A stretch of 64,000 nt of DNA, from assembly GCA_016946835.1 (NCBI GenBank), contig JACVTC010000107.1, positions 453,501 through 517,500 on the forward strand. Direction: 5' to 3'. Numbering within the stretch: position 1 is the stretch's first letter; every line of letters starts with the position of its first letter. The position numbers were made by a program, and so were the translations under genes. Source of the DNA: Neocallimastix lanati (nom. inval.). Taxonomy: Eukaryota > Neocallimastigomycota > Neocallimastigomycetes > Neocallimastigales > Neocallimastigaceae. The notes beneath the pieces are model-generated. The model was not told where the DNA came from. It worked only from the letters and a program-made list of their open reading frames with translations, and did no database searches. Below, one piece after another: positions 46,818 to 58,960 of this stretch.

Positions 46818-48585
46818 CCATCAAGGAATAAAAAAAAAACAAAAGGGAATAAAAAAAAAAGGCATAAAATTTTATTACATTTATTTAATTATTTTTTTAA
46901 TTTTTTGTTATAAATAATGTCATTATTTATATAAATTATGTAATTATTTAATCCAATTATAATTTTTTTTTTTTTTTTATTTTTTTTTAAATTTTATTTT
47001 CTATTTAATTTTATTTTATAATTTTTTTTTTCATATATTATATATATATTTTTTCATTTATTTTTCGAATAAATTGTAATATATATAATTTCTTTATTTA
47101 ATATATTTTTATTTATATGAAATATATAATAATAAATAATAATAACAAAATTCAATTAAAATAAAAATAAAATAATAAAAAGTAATAATAAACATTAATA
47201 AATAAATAAACAAATAAATAAATAAAAGTAAAAGTAAAAAATAAATTAATAATATTAAAAATAAAAAGCAAATATACAATTTTTTTTTTTTTTTTTTTTT
47301 TTGATTTATATAAAAGAAATAGTTTTTTCCCTTTAATTACAATTTAAGAAAATTTTTTATTTTTTATATTACAATATATTTATATTAGTAATTAATTGAA
47401 AATTATAAGAAAATTTGGTAGTAAAATTGAAAAAAAAAAATAAAAAAAATTGGGAAATATATAAAACATAGCTCGTAAGAGAAATATCTATAAAAACTTA
47501 TTAAAATGAAAAATTAAAATTTCATTTAATATCTTAACTATATTTTAATATACAAAATATAATATAAATATAAAAAAAAAAGAACTAATTCCAAAATACC
47601 TCATATTTGAGTATATATCATAATTTAATATCAAACATTACGCATAAAAAATAAATAAAATATAAATAATATTTATAACTATAATATATAAAAGCAACAA
47701 CAAAAAGAAGTATATATTATTACAATACATAAAAAATAATAATTAATTTAATTATTTAAAAAAAAAAATTATTTAAAATATTTTCATTATAATGATTCAT
47801 TTATTTAATTAAAAAAAAATTTTATTTATTAAATAAAAAAATACCCTATTTTTTTTTAAATTATTTTTGAATAGTTTTATATAAAAATTAAAAAAAAAAG
47901 TTTTTTTTTGATACTTAATTTAATAATATTAAGAATTATTAAAAATAAAAGTTACAAATAGTTTTACCATAAATACTAAAAGCTTTTTATTTTTAATAAT
48001 TCTCATTTATATAAATAACAAAATATAACAAAATAAAAAGAAATAATTTATATTAAAAAAAATTTTTAAATTATTATTTAAACATATATAAAAACAAGTT
48101 TAAATCTTTTTATATTTTAATAAAAAAATAATTATTATAGAGCAAATATATATTTATACATATATATTTTTTATTTTTTTTTATACATAAAATAATAAAA
48201 TAGTTTACTTTTATATATATATTTAATAAAGTATACGAGAAAAAAATTTTTTTTATAGTTTACAAAAAGAATACAATAGTGCAAATAATTGAACATAATT
48301 TTATTTTTTTTGAACCACTTTTTTTTTTATAGTTAAAATAAAAAAAAAAATACTTTTATATTTTTCTTTTATAAACAAAATAAAAAAAAATACTTTTATA
48401 TTTTTCTTTTATAAACAAAATTTCATAATATATATTTTTTTGAATACCTATTTATTTATATTTTAAAATTATATACAACAAATAATAATCTATAAAATAA
48501 ATTATAACACGCAAATTTAAAATAAAACACGCAATAAAATACAAAAATTATCAATATAAAAAATTTTAAACTATATTAACAAAAA
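44113..48585. other. gene-free AT-rich DNA upstream of the two-exon gene
   Basis: No gene is seen. The stretch includes (ATT)n near 45332-45362, a TTTTCA run near 45655-45700, and a short relative of the AATACTC satellite near 45920-46035 (TTAATAAATTCTCTTTTGTA). A 43-bp tandem duplication lies at 48336-48422. The last 60 bases (AACACGCAAATTTAAAATAA ...) form the leader of the downstream gene. Confidence 0.55.
48336..48422. repeat. 43-bp tandem duplication
   Basis: AATACTTTTATATTTTTCTT plus TTATAAACAAAATA occurs twice, each copy preceded by an A run. Confidence 0.85.
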
Positions 48586-51500
48586 ATGTATAGAGATAAG
48601 TATAGGATTAAATATTTATCAAGAAAAGTAGTCTTAGCTTGGAAAAAAGCTGCAGATTCTCAAGCCATAAGTTGGCAAGAAATATTCCCACTTATTTGTG
48701 CCTTATACGAATTAGATGATAACTATCAAAAAGATGAAACTTTTAAAACTTTAAATATTGAAAAACAACCCTTCTATAGCCATTTTCAAGAAATATTAAA
48801 TGAATTAAATATAACTAATCATGATATCCATTATTTCCGTAAACTGACTAAACATCTATTAAAAACTTATTTAGATGTCAATAAGGAACTTCATAAACTT
48901 CAAAGTAAAAATAATTTAATGGGTGGAAAATCAAGAAAAGGATCAATAGGTAAATTATTATTTTTATTATTATTATTTTTTATGCAAATAATATTTAAAA
49001 ATATATTTTAAATGTTTCCCAAAAAATATTTATGAAGAAAGTAAAAAAAAAAAGAAAAAAAATAATAATAGAATGTTTATAAAATTATATAGTATGAAGT
49101 AGTGTTAAAATATATAATATTATAGTAGATATGATACAAATTTTTTTCGTTTTTATTTTATGAGACTTTTTTTTTTACGAAGTGAAAATAAAACAAAAAC
49201 AAAAAAAACAGTAACAAAAAAAAAAAAAATAATAATATTTTCCAAAAGGTTAAAATATAACCTATTTAAGAAATTATTACTAGATGAGAAAAAAAAAAAT
49301 TTTTTTTTAATATATATAGATTATTCTAAAAGAAATACAGTATTTATATTATATATTATTAAGATTTGAAACAATTTGAAAAAGAAAAAAAACAAAAATA
49401 GAATATTTGATTAGATTAAGGGTTAGAATATATATATATACTTTTATTGTTAAGTAAAAAAAAAAATTTTGGGTTACACCACACGTGGCAAAATTTTATA
49501 TTCCAAAAAGAACAAAAAAAAAAAATTTAAATTAAATATTAATCCTATCCATAATAATATAATAAATATTTATATATGTATATATATTTATGTATTTTTT
49601 TTTTTTTTAATATATATTAGGATCAAGAACTTCAGATAAAAATGATTCTGAAAATGAATTAATTATTCCAAGTGTTATAGTAGAAGAATTAATTAATTTT
49701 TATATAGAATTAAAGAAAGCCGATAGTGATAATAATAATAATAATGTCAAGATAAAAAAGGATGAAAGAGATGATAATAAAGAACTAAATAAAACAAAAC
49801 CTAATCCTAATCGTAGAAGAAAAAGTATATCTGCTAATAATACAAATCAATTAGCAGTACCACATACTCATCGTCGTCAACGTAGTTATTCAACTACCGA
49901 TATACCTACTAAGAATGGAGTAAACTTCCGTGATGAAGGAAAATCCATTATAAAACCAAAAATGACACAAAAAAGAAATAATATACCACCCGTAAATTCT
50001 AATCGATCGCCAAGTATTACCTTAAGTTATATGAAGGAAATGAATAAGGTTACCTCCACTAGTCCAGTTTCAGCTATTACTAGTCCATTATCGGCATCTA
50101 CTCTTGCTGGTAATGATCTTATGAGTACTTTCGTAAATTATGTCTCTACTCCTTCCCCTAATATATCCATTAATAAAAAAATTGTACCACCACCAAACGC
50201 TAATGTAATCACCGTTAAACATTCAAAGAAGTCTAAATTAAGAAAGATAAAGAAGATGAGTCTTAGGGTTGCCACCAATATAGGAATAAAAGGAAATAAA
50301 GAATTAAAAAACTTTGAAGAATGTAGCAGTGCTAATGATGATTCCTTTTCTAGTTATTCTTCCAGTTCTCAAAATTCATATCGTTTGGATGATATGCTTT
50401 TCATGACTCCATTAGTCGTCGATACTAATAATAATAATCATCATAGTAATTCAAATTCAATTGCTAATACTAGTTTTAATAATAATTTTAATTCGAATAC
50501 TAATTCAGCTTCAGATGATAGTCCTCAATCTGCTGCCACTGTGGTGGAACAACCTCCATCTTATCCTCCAAGAAATGTTTCATTAACTCTTTCACGAAAA
50601 TATCAAAATAATGGTGGTACCTCAAAGTCGTCCTTCAGTGGAAACTGTACCTCTCCATCCTTAACTTCCTCCTCTCAAACCTTAATGGGTACTCCTAACC
50701 TCAATAAAAATGCTACTTCACCTTATAATTCTCCCGCATTATTCCAATCTCAATCTCAATCTCAAGCTAGTTATGCTTCTGATATGTCATCTCCTTACAT
50801 GTCTTCAACTACTACAGTTTTTAATAAGGATAATCTCTATCGTTTTAAAGAAAGTAATTTCAATATGTTTGGTACTCCAAGAGGAAGTATCTATGCTCAA
50901 AATCCTTTGAAAAAGTCGGGTTTCTCTCCGTACAATGAACCCTTACCTTCCCTTCCAATGAACGAAAAAAATTCTTCAAAGTTTAATCCCTATGAGGAGC
51001 CGTTACCACCTTTCCCACTCCCCCCTCTTAATCTTCCGGAATCCGTAACTCCTAATTTTGAGGAAAGTTCCTCCTCCACTCAATCTCCATCTCAATCTCA
51101 ACCATTAAATAGTAGTAGTAATAATAATAACTATTCCCCTACTCAACTATTTTCTCAATCCAGTTTAAATAGTGGTAGTAATAATTATAATGGTTTAAGC
51201 TATATAGAAGAACAGTTGTTGGAGGAAGAGGATGATTTTGAAATTAATAACATTTTAAATAAATATGATGGAATGAATAGTCAACGTTCCTCCTTAACCT
51301 TTTCTAGTCAGAGTCTATCCACCTTACCTCCTGTTAGTGGTTTAAATCATCCACTTTTTAAAAATAATGGAGTCGCCATGGATTCATCATTCCTTAGAGG
51401 TAATGGTGTCGCGACGATGGAACCTTTGGAACATTCTTTCTATATAAATAATGGTGTTGGCGCTGAATCTTCACTCTTCAAAAATAATAATGCTGCTTTG

Positions 51501-53096
51501 ATGAAGGGTAGGGGTCAGAGTCAACCTCTCTTTAAAAATAATTGCCTAAGTATAGAAGGTTATAAATATATTAATCAAAGTCCATTTTTGGGAGAAGGAA
51601 TGCCAGGAGATATGGCGTATGGTGTTGATGATCGTATTAATCAATTAGGAGAGAATGAAGAAGGAGGAGAAGAAGAAGAAGTCGTTCATCAATTTGAGGA
51701 TCAACTTCAAAGAGATGAAAAGGAACTTGATGAAATTGTTGCCATTGAAACAAGAATTCATAATCAAGAAGAGGATGATGAGGATGAGAATGACAATGAA
51801 TATGAATATGAATATCGATATCAATATGGAAATAATGGTGATGATAATAATGCTAATAAGGTTCAAAATTCTATTGTTATTACGGATTCTAGTGTTATTG
51901 ATAACTTAGAAGATGATCTTCTCAGTCATAAGGTGAAAACTAGAAAATCATCTATTGGTTCAAATACTATTTCAAATTTAAAATCTAATCAGAGACTTAG
52001 TATGATTAATGAAGTAGATGAAGAAGAAATAAATGATCCTAACATTATTATGGAAAAAGAAGGAAAGAATAAAAATCAAAAGGAGGGCTTTGAAGAAGAT
52101 ACTCTTTCAGATGAGAAGAAAAACTTGGAAGAAGAAAAGAAAAAGTTAGATAAGATTAAAAAGAATCAATTCCGTCTTTCTTTCCTTACCAGTAAATCTT
52201 CTTGTCATTCCTTGAAAGCTGTCCTAAATAAAGCTAAAGAAGAAAATGAGAGTGAGGGAGATAGTGATAGTGAAAGTGTCAGTGATAATGATTATAGAAG
52301 TACAGAAACTGATGAAGTTGATGAAAGTGAAAAAGAGAAAGAAAAAGAAAAAGAAAAGGAAAATAAGAAAGAAAATGAAGAAGAGGAAGAAGAAGCCTTC
52401 ATTGAAACACCAACTCCAAAAAAGGTTTCGATTGCTTCAGAAGGTAAAAAACATCATCATCTTCTTTCTAATCGTTCCAAATTATTTATAATAAATGACG
52501 TTAAGAATGAAGAAAAGATCAGTGATGCTAGTGGTAATCAAAAAAATGATAATAATAAGAAAAGCGTTTACTTTGTTCATCCCGTTCAACTCTATAACAT
52601 TATTCAAATGATTTATATCTATACTATTGCTAAGCTTCCAAAACGTGCCAAGACCATCACTCAACAATGGATGTCCACCACAAATGATATGGCCTTAGTT
52701 TTCTGGGGTATATTAAAAGCTAAAGAAGATATTATTTCTAATATCATTATCTATTCTACCTTTTATGACCACGTTCAGGTGAAAGTTTTCCCATTAAATG
52801 ATCCAAATCATGTCTTCCTTAAGGAATTAGTTTCTGACGACAGTGAAAATGAATTAAAGGTAGAAACAACAACTCCCACAAAGGAAGCCACAGAAGCTGG
52901 AGAAAAGAAAGAAGAAATAGGAAAATTTAGGGAAGAAGAGGAAGAGATGGAGGAACCTCTCTCTGCCGTCTCAAGAGGTTCCGACATGTACAGTAAGGAA
53001 TTCAGTTTCACTACCAATGAAATCTTTCAAAAGTATGAAAGTCAAATGACCAATAAAAAACTTATCATGGAAATTAAAAAGGAGTTATTAATTTAA
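48586..53096 (+). CDS. large Ser/Asn-rich acidic protein of unknown function (two exons)
   Basis: Exon 1 is 48586-48949 and exon 2 is 49621-53096, giving 3840 nt and 1279 residues. The join keeps frame (phase 1, Gly codon split G/GA). Residues 1 to about 122 are a helical, non-repetitive domain (YRIKYLSRKVVLAWKKAAD, then WQEIFPLICALYELDD, then HYFRKLTKHLLKTYLDVNKE). A basic Ser/Arg-rich linker (NRRRKSISANN, HRRQRSYSTTD) resembles kinase target sites. A long disordered Ser/Asn/Pro/Gln stretch follows, with the related pair SGFSPYNEPLPSLP and SKFNPYEEPLPPFP. Repeated PLFKNN, SLFKNN and NNGV segments lie near residues 580-650. An acidic/basic coiled-coil-like region is next. A conserved-looking C-terminal domain is VYFVHPVQLYNIIQMIYIY plus TITQQWMSTTNDMALVFWG. 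It has no signal peptide or membrane span. It is not recognised; a regulatory or scaffold role is a guess. Confidence 0.85.
48950..49620 (+). other. intron of the two-exon gene
   Basis: A 671-bp GT-AG intron. The donor is GTAAAT after ...TCAATAG; the acceptor is a T-run plus TATATATTAG. Removing it joins ...KGSIG to SRTSDKND in frame with no stop. Frame consistency and the stops and homopolymers inside the interval support it. A GGGTTACACCACACGTGGCA patch lies near 49470 inside the intron. Confidence 0.8.
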
Positions 53097-53410
53097 AAAA
53101 AAAAAAAAAAAAAAATAAAAATAAAATTGAATAATAAAATAAGAAATATAAAATAAAGAATACAAATAAAAGTTGAGAATAAAAATAAATTAAAATAAAT
53201 ATTTATTAATTAATTAAATAAAAAATAAATTAAAAAAAAAAAAAAAAAAAATTATTTATTTTAAAATGTTTTTTATATATTTATATTTATTAAAAAATAA
53301 AATAAAAATAAAATAAAATAAAAAAAAAAAAAAAATTTAGAATTATTGAATAATAATTTAATTTAATTAATGATAATTAGTAAATAAATAATTAATAAAC
53401 CATAATAATT

Positions 53411-53442
<32 letters not shown>

Positions 53443-53680
53443 TAATATTTATACAATATTTTTTCTTCATTAATATGTATATTAAAAGTTTAACAAAAAA
53501 ATAATCTAAATATTCCTATTTATTTAATTTTATTATCTTTTAATCTTTTTAGATTAATTTTTTGTTAATTACATCAAAATTAATCTTTATAATGATGATA
53601 ATGATTAACCTAAAAAAAGATATTAATTTTATCTTTAATAACGATTAACGTAATAAGTTATTAATATATATTTTATTTGC

Positions 53681-53720
<40 letters not shown>

Positions 53721-54040
53721 AAAATTTAAAATATTTTAAAAAATATTTTAAAATTTTAATTTAGTTTCACAAATCATCGATTATTTATTAATTTATAATT
53801 TTATTATTTTAAAAAATAAATATTAATATAAATATATTATTTTAATTTTTATAATACTTTTTTTTTTTTTTTTTTGATTGTTAAAAAAAAAAAAAAGTAT
53901 TATTGTTAAAAAAATAGTATATATGTATAAAATTAAAAAAAAAAAAGTATATAAACATCTCTGTATTCTCCTTCAATATCTTTTGTTTCAAAAAAAGAAA
54001 ATAAAAAAAATAAAAATAATAAATAGGAGATCTGAACGAT

Positions 54041-54083
<43 letters not shown>
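53097..54083. other. gene-free 3' flank and spacer
   Basis: A/T homopolymers, (TA)n near 53427-53443 and a TTTAAAATTT-type palindromic patch near 53718-53760. A run of about 40 A (54043-54083) ends the stretch. No gene is seen. Confidence 0.55.
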
Positions 54084-54085
<2 letters not shown>

Positions 54086-54722
54086 CGAACTTATGATGAA
54101 ATATTAAACTATATATTTACATTTTTAGATAAATATGATAAAATAAATTATGAATTTGGCGATTTTACAAGCTAAATGTGAAATCAAAAAATTTTTATTA
54201 AACTTAGTAATAAAATATGAACATTCAAAATATATAGTAGGTAAACCAAATGTAGTTGAAAGTTTTGGTAGATTCCATTATAAAAATAAAATAAATTTAT
54301 ATAATCATATAAAAAAAAAAAAAATAGTTTATAAGGATGGATGATATTGGTAGATTCAATTATGGAAATGAAATAAAATTTGAGAGTTATATATAAAAAA
54401 AAATTAGTTTTTAAGGATGATAATATTGGTAAATTCCATTATAAAAATAAAATAAATTTATATAATCATATAATAAAAAATAGTTTATAAGGATGATAGT
54501 ATTGGTAGATTCAATTATGGAAATGAAATAAAATTTGTGAGTTATATAAAAAAAAAATTAGTTTATAAGGATGATGATATTAACATAGATTTTGATAAAG
54601 AAACGAGGGCTGTAAATATTTTGAAAGAGAAAACGAATGAAAGAAGAAAAATGAAATCGGAAAAGTTTAAAATAGTTACCCCCAATGATGTGGACTGTTT
54701 TTCCAGGCCCATGGAGGGTTGA
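54084..54722 (+). pseudogene. decayed repeat-containing coding region left of the LINE
   Basis: Frames open and close repeatedly: TYDEILNYIFTFLDKYDKIN near 54090, AILQAKCEIKKFLLNLVIKY from 54156, NYGNEIKFVSYIKKKLVYKD from about 54515, and KETRAVNILKEKTNERRKM near 54600. From about 54255 to 54575 two related units of about 75 bp alternate A-B-A-B. A contains TTCCATTATAAAAATAAAAT; B contains TTCAATTATGGAAATGAAAT. Each unit ends GTTTATAAGGATGA. The alternation implies duplication of an A+B pair. It was probably a charged repeat protein. The parent family is not recognised, and stops and frameshifts make it non-functional as read. Confidence 0.55.
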
Positions 54723-54903
54723 TGGAAAAGGAATAACCTATATCAGGTGTACTAATTACAGCTTTCTGTGATTCTGATGATAATCGATGGTTATCCTTTC
54801 TAAAGTGGCTTCTAGTACGAAGAGTGAAAACTGGAATACTAGAAGACTGTAGAAAGCGAACCTGATGTTTTTTTATTGTTTTAAACTGGATATGTAGTAA
54901 CAT
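54676..54903 (-). CDS. uncertain small ORF antisense to the decayed region
   Basis: A 75-codon ORF with normal-looking composition (FLQSSSIPVFTLRTRSHFRK, then DIGYSFSINPPWAWKNSPHH). It lies in a patch of higher GC content between the decayed repeats and the LINE. There is no signal peptide or known motif. It may be a fragment of a gene or transposon read on the - strand rather than a real gene. Confidence 0.25.
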   Translation of the reverse strand: MLLHIQFKTIKKHQVRFLQSSSIPVFTLRTRSHFRKDNHRLSSESQKAVISTPDIGYSFSINPPWAWKNSPHHWG

Positions 54904-55589
54904 TGGAGTTGTATAATTAATAATATCATGTAGTTTCTACATATTATCATTGTATTAAATCTATTGTATTTTTTACTTTAGCATTATTTTGTAAATGTAT
55001 TTTTCTCTTTCATATAGCTATTGTAAAATGGAAATGTAGGAGATTGATTCACTCCAAAGCTTGTGTTTAAGACATTATTTAACGGATGGGAATCTTTTTT
55101 ATAGTCTTTCTCTCTACTAATTTTTTTTTTTTTTTTTTTTTCTTTTTAAATATACTTTTAGCAAATTTATGATTATTCAACAGAAAATTTTTAACATCTT
55201 AAAGCGCTTTATTAATTGAAAGAATTACAATCAGTCAAAAGATAAAAAGAAACAATTATTCATTTTAACAGTATATACAAGTAATTTTGTATCAATAAAT
55301 TTCTAACCCTTGAGTAAATTTATAAATATTATATCAGTTATACCGGATAAAATCAATTATTTACAAAATCTATAATCTATTAAATCATCAAGAACAATTT
55401 TATATTTCAAGCTTTCAAATATTCAACACCAATATTTTTTATTTACTATTTAAAGGGAATTTACTTTCTCTTTTATTTTTTATTCTATTTTGTTATATAT
55501 ATATAAAAAAAAAAAAAAAAAAAAAATTTTTTTTATCTATTTTTTTTATTATTTTTATTATTTTTTATTTTATTCTTCTTTTATTTTAT
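54904..55589. other. non-coding stretch upstream of the LINE
   Basis: AT-rich but not satellite; no ORF or motif I can support. T and A runs occur at 55120-55140 and 55506-55526. It may include the LINE 5' untranslated region; the 5' boundary is not visible. Confidence 0.35.
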
Positions 55590-55602
55590 TTTTTAGGCTT
55601 TC

Positions 55603-56034
55603 TTGAAATGGATAATACTTCTTCAAATTCAGCAACTATACCTGTTTTGCGGCATGGCCTTTCGAAGATACGATATTCATAATAAAAATTTCATTCTTAT
55701 CTTTATTCATGATCTTCAATCATGGTCTGTTAGTAAACTTTGTGGGAATTTCTTAGTAAACGTATTTCCAATTGCATTGAAATAGTTCATGGAATTATAA
55801 AAACACACACACCTAATATGAAAAATTACTTCATTTTAAGGATAAACTATGATAAACCCACTTATTACCTAAATATTTTATTTCTTCTTACCCATTGCCT
55901 TCCAATCAATAAAATTAATTGGATCCAAACCGACAAAATCGGAACTTTCAGTGAAGTTAAAGAAATTTAACAACAAATTTTCTTCTTTTGAAATTAAATC
56001 AATGGTTAAAGATTTTCTTTATAGTAATATTTAT
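55603..56034 (+). pseudogene. N-terminal region of the LINE polyprotein, broken
   Basis: The open pieces MDNTSSNSATIPVLRHG, then IHNKNFILIFIHDLQSW, then KRISNCIEIVHGIIKTH, then INWIQTDKIGTFSEVKEI lie in successive frames. They lead directly towards the endonuclease. No domain is recognised. Continuity of coding-like composition across the frame changes indicates one original ORF. Confidence 0.5.
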
Positions 56035-56823
56035 TCACCGTCTACTCAGTTCTTTAATCTTTGTGTCAGTTGAAACATTAATGGATGGAATGATGAAAAA
56101 CATGATGGTATTAGATACTTTAATGAAATTTTTAAACCCATCTGTATTTGCTTGCAAGAGGTCGGTAATAGCCAATACCTTAATGTACATTCAAATAATT
56201 ACCCATTTCTTTGTCACTATCATACAATTTTACGAAAAGCTGATCCAAATATACCCGGTATGAGAGGTCTTAGTATAAGTGTACATCGTTCTTGTTCATT
56301 TTCTCCTGATCCCTTTGAATATATGTATATCATTTCTGTCAACATTACTTCTTTTTGGGGAATTAAATGCACTATTGATAATATTTATGTTCCTACGGTC
56401 ACTCATAAGGAAGAAAGAAAGAATGCCTTTTCAGAAATTACTAATTGGATAAAGAAACATACTAATACACCTTCTATTCTTGTAGGTGACTTTAATATGT
56501 CTAAATCCCAATTAGTAAGTTTACTTAATAAATCATCTCATCAGTGGTTCACTAAAAACTTATCAGGTCTCGATTTCACATGGGCTCGGGATGGTAGATC
56601 GTCTTGTATTGATCATGTTTTATTTAATTGTAAAATGAAGGAATACATTAATAAGGTATCTGTTTATAGTACATTCAATGATATATCTGACCACTTCCCT
56701 CTTATCCTTTCCTGTAAGAAAGATGACTCAGAAGGTTTTCGTGCTCCTACTCCTTCTAGAAGATTCAAGTGGTCCCAACGCATGAGTAATGAAAAGCATA
56801 ATGAAATATTCTCAAGTAACTAA
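56035..56823 (+). pseudogene. LINE endonuclease domain (exonuclease-endonuclease-phosphatase fold)
   Basis: In one frame, only an in-frame TGA at 56071-56073 interrupts the domain. Motifs in order are NINGWND (N-terminal strand with the metal-site Asn), ICLQEVG (catalytic Glu), YVPTVTHKEER, VGDFNMSKSQ (Asp and Asn of the GDxN motif), FTWARDGRSSCIDHV (substrate and Asp), and ISDHFPLIL (SDH with the catalytic Asp-His). All key residues are present, so the domain fold is essentially complete apart from the stop. Its role in an active element would be to nick the target DNA for target-primed reverse transcription. Confidence 0.85.
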
Positions 56824-57454
56824 CTTCTCAATTCTTCTTAATGAACTTGATGATAATAAAGAATTAAGTTCTAATGAAATGGTCAATAAATTTATAGAAA
56901 CAGCTAATAAAAGTTGGTGATAAAAGTTCATGCTAGAGTTCCTTGTGATCTTAAAGGCTCAGCTTTCCACTGCCCTTATTATATCAAGAAACTTTCTCAT
57001 GAAAAGCATGTTGCATTTTAATGAAATCAAAAAATTTTTCTTTAGGTTCTAATCTTGAAAACCTTGATGAATTTTTAAATTTGCTTCGTGAGTATAAAAA
57101 TATATGTGGTAAAGTCAAGTCAATTAAGTTTTCTATTAAATCAAAACAATTTCATCAGTCAATAGAATCTGCTTATAATGATTTTCGTAATAAAAATGCT
57201 AGGAGTGCTTGGTTAAAATTAAAGAAGCTATCTCACCCTATGTACTCTAATTCTATTTCGTCAAGTGTTTTAAAGGACAAGCAGGGTAACTTTTTTATTC
57301 TCTCATTCGGATCAATTTAAATCGATTTGCTGAACATTACAGTGAACTAGCTTCTGATGTTACTCAACACAGTTTGGATAATGAATACTGGGTAAGTTTA
57401 TTTGGAACTAATCCTAATAATAATCTTACTTGAGATATTAATGATTCTATTACT
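56824..57454 (+). pseudogene. linker between LINE endonuclease and reverse transcriptase, broken
   Basis: The coding-like pieces include FSILLNELDDNKELSSNEMV, then GSAFHCPYYIKKLSHEKHV, then GKVKSIKFSIKSKQFHQSI with NDFRNKNARSAWLKLKKLS, then HSLDNEYWVSLFGTNPNN-like sequence. They are separated by stops and frame changes. This is the usual Lys-rich region before the RT palm in LINEs. Confidence 0.6.
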
Positions 57455-58960
57455 ATGGAAGAAATTCAAAACACTGTGCTTGAAATGAAAAATAATAAAG
57501 CTCCTGGACTCGATGGTATTCCGATTGAATTTTTTTTAAAGCCTTCTTTAGTAAATCTGATTTATCCGATAATCAAGATGATTCTTCAGATGATCACTAC
57601 TCTAAGTGTGCTAAATGTTTACTTTCATTATTTAACAAAATCTGGGATGGTGACTTCCCTGAAGAGTGAAATTCGGCTTCTATAATATCAATTCCAAAAA
57701 AAAAAAAGGGAGATCTTTCGGATTGTAATAATTATCGTGGTATTTCTCTTATTAATGTTAGCTTAAAAATTATTTCAAAGATTGTTACTAATAGAATTGC
57801 TAAATATGCTCTTGAACATAAATTTGTTAGACCTGAACAATTTGGATTTAGAAATAAAGAAGAATGCATAAGTTTATATATTTCAATTAGAGAGATATGT
57901 CAAAGAAGAAAATTTCAAGGAAATTTTACTTATCTTGCTTTTCTCGATCTTAAAAAAGCCTATGATTCTGTACCTATCTTTAATATTTTGACCAAATTAT
58001 ATAACTTAGGAATTAGAGATAAATGTCATCTGTTTTTAAAGAATCTTTATCTATCTTCTAAAGCTCGTGCTTTTTTTTAATGGTAATTTCTCAGAAGAAT
58101 TTTCGATTAATCGTGGTGTTAGACAAGGATGCCCTCTATCTCCTATTTTATTCAATTTGTTCATTAATGATGTACTGGATAATTGTGATAAGTATGGTTG
58201 TATATTTAGATTCTCAATATTGTTGTGGTGGACTTTTTGCGGATGATATTGTTTTAGTTGCTCCGTCTAAACAAACTTTTAAGAAAATTTTGAATAAAGT
58301 TCATGAATGGGCTATTAAAAATGAAATGACTTTTGGAATTAATAAGTGTGCTACTCTTGTTGTAAAACCGATTTAACTTTGTTAAACCGATAAACTATGA
58401 AGATCCATCTTTCTTTATTGGTAGTAACAAATTACCTAAAACTGACAACTATACCTATCTTGGTATTCCTTTTGATGAATCTTTATCGCTGAAACCTCTA
58501 CAATCCAAATTAAACAGTAATTTAAATGTCAAGTTAAATTTGTACTTTCGATTTCTTATTAATAAATTTGTTCCTTTCCCATTGAAGAAATATGATTTAA
58601 TTTCGTTTATTCTTAGTTTTGTTATATATTATGCTCCCCTCTTTGGTTCAAATAAGAGCAGATGTTCTAAAGCTCAAAAAAATTATTAATAGAGGACTTT
58701 ATTGGAGTTATGGATTTAAATCTCGCAATTCTTCCGTTAGTCTCTATGATATTACTCGTGAATTGAGAATACCTCCTTTTTCAGCTGTATGTGCTATATC
58801 TCAATTACGATGCTTTAGAAAAAGGGAAAAATGCATCATGTATTATTAATCATCTCACTAATAATATTCCTACTATGTCACATTACTCATGGACTAAAGA
58901 ATCAAGGACTTTGGATAAGAAATTAAATGGTAAGAAAACAAGTGAAATAAAAAATGTTTT
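57455..58960 (+). pseudogene. LINE reverse transcriptase domain, frameshifted
   Basis: RT motifs in order: EMKNNKAPGLDGIPIEFF (RT0/1), SIPKKKKGDLSDCNNYRGIS with AKYALEHKFVRPEQFGFR (fingers), and AFLDLKKAYDSVP (motif A, catalytic Asp). Then come GVRQGCPLSPILFNLFIND (motif B), GGLFADDIVLVAPS (motif C, catalytic Asp pair), INKCATLVV (motif D) and NYTYLGIPFDESLS (motif E). The thumb, ending in LYDITRELRIPPFSAV-like sequence, follows. The catalytic residues are intact, but the frame changes near 57560, 57670, 58075, 58205 and 58370, among others. At least one break is at a T run before motif B. Confidence 0.9.

Noticed and set aside
49160-49369. 69-codon ORF inside the intron of the two-exon gene
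   Set aside because: Lys/Phe-rich product of A/T runs; removing the intron gives a better continuous frame.
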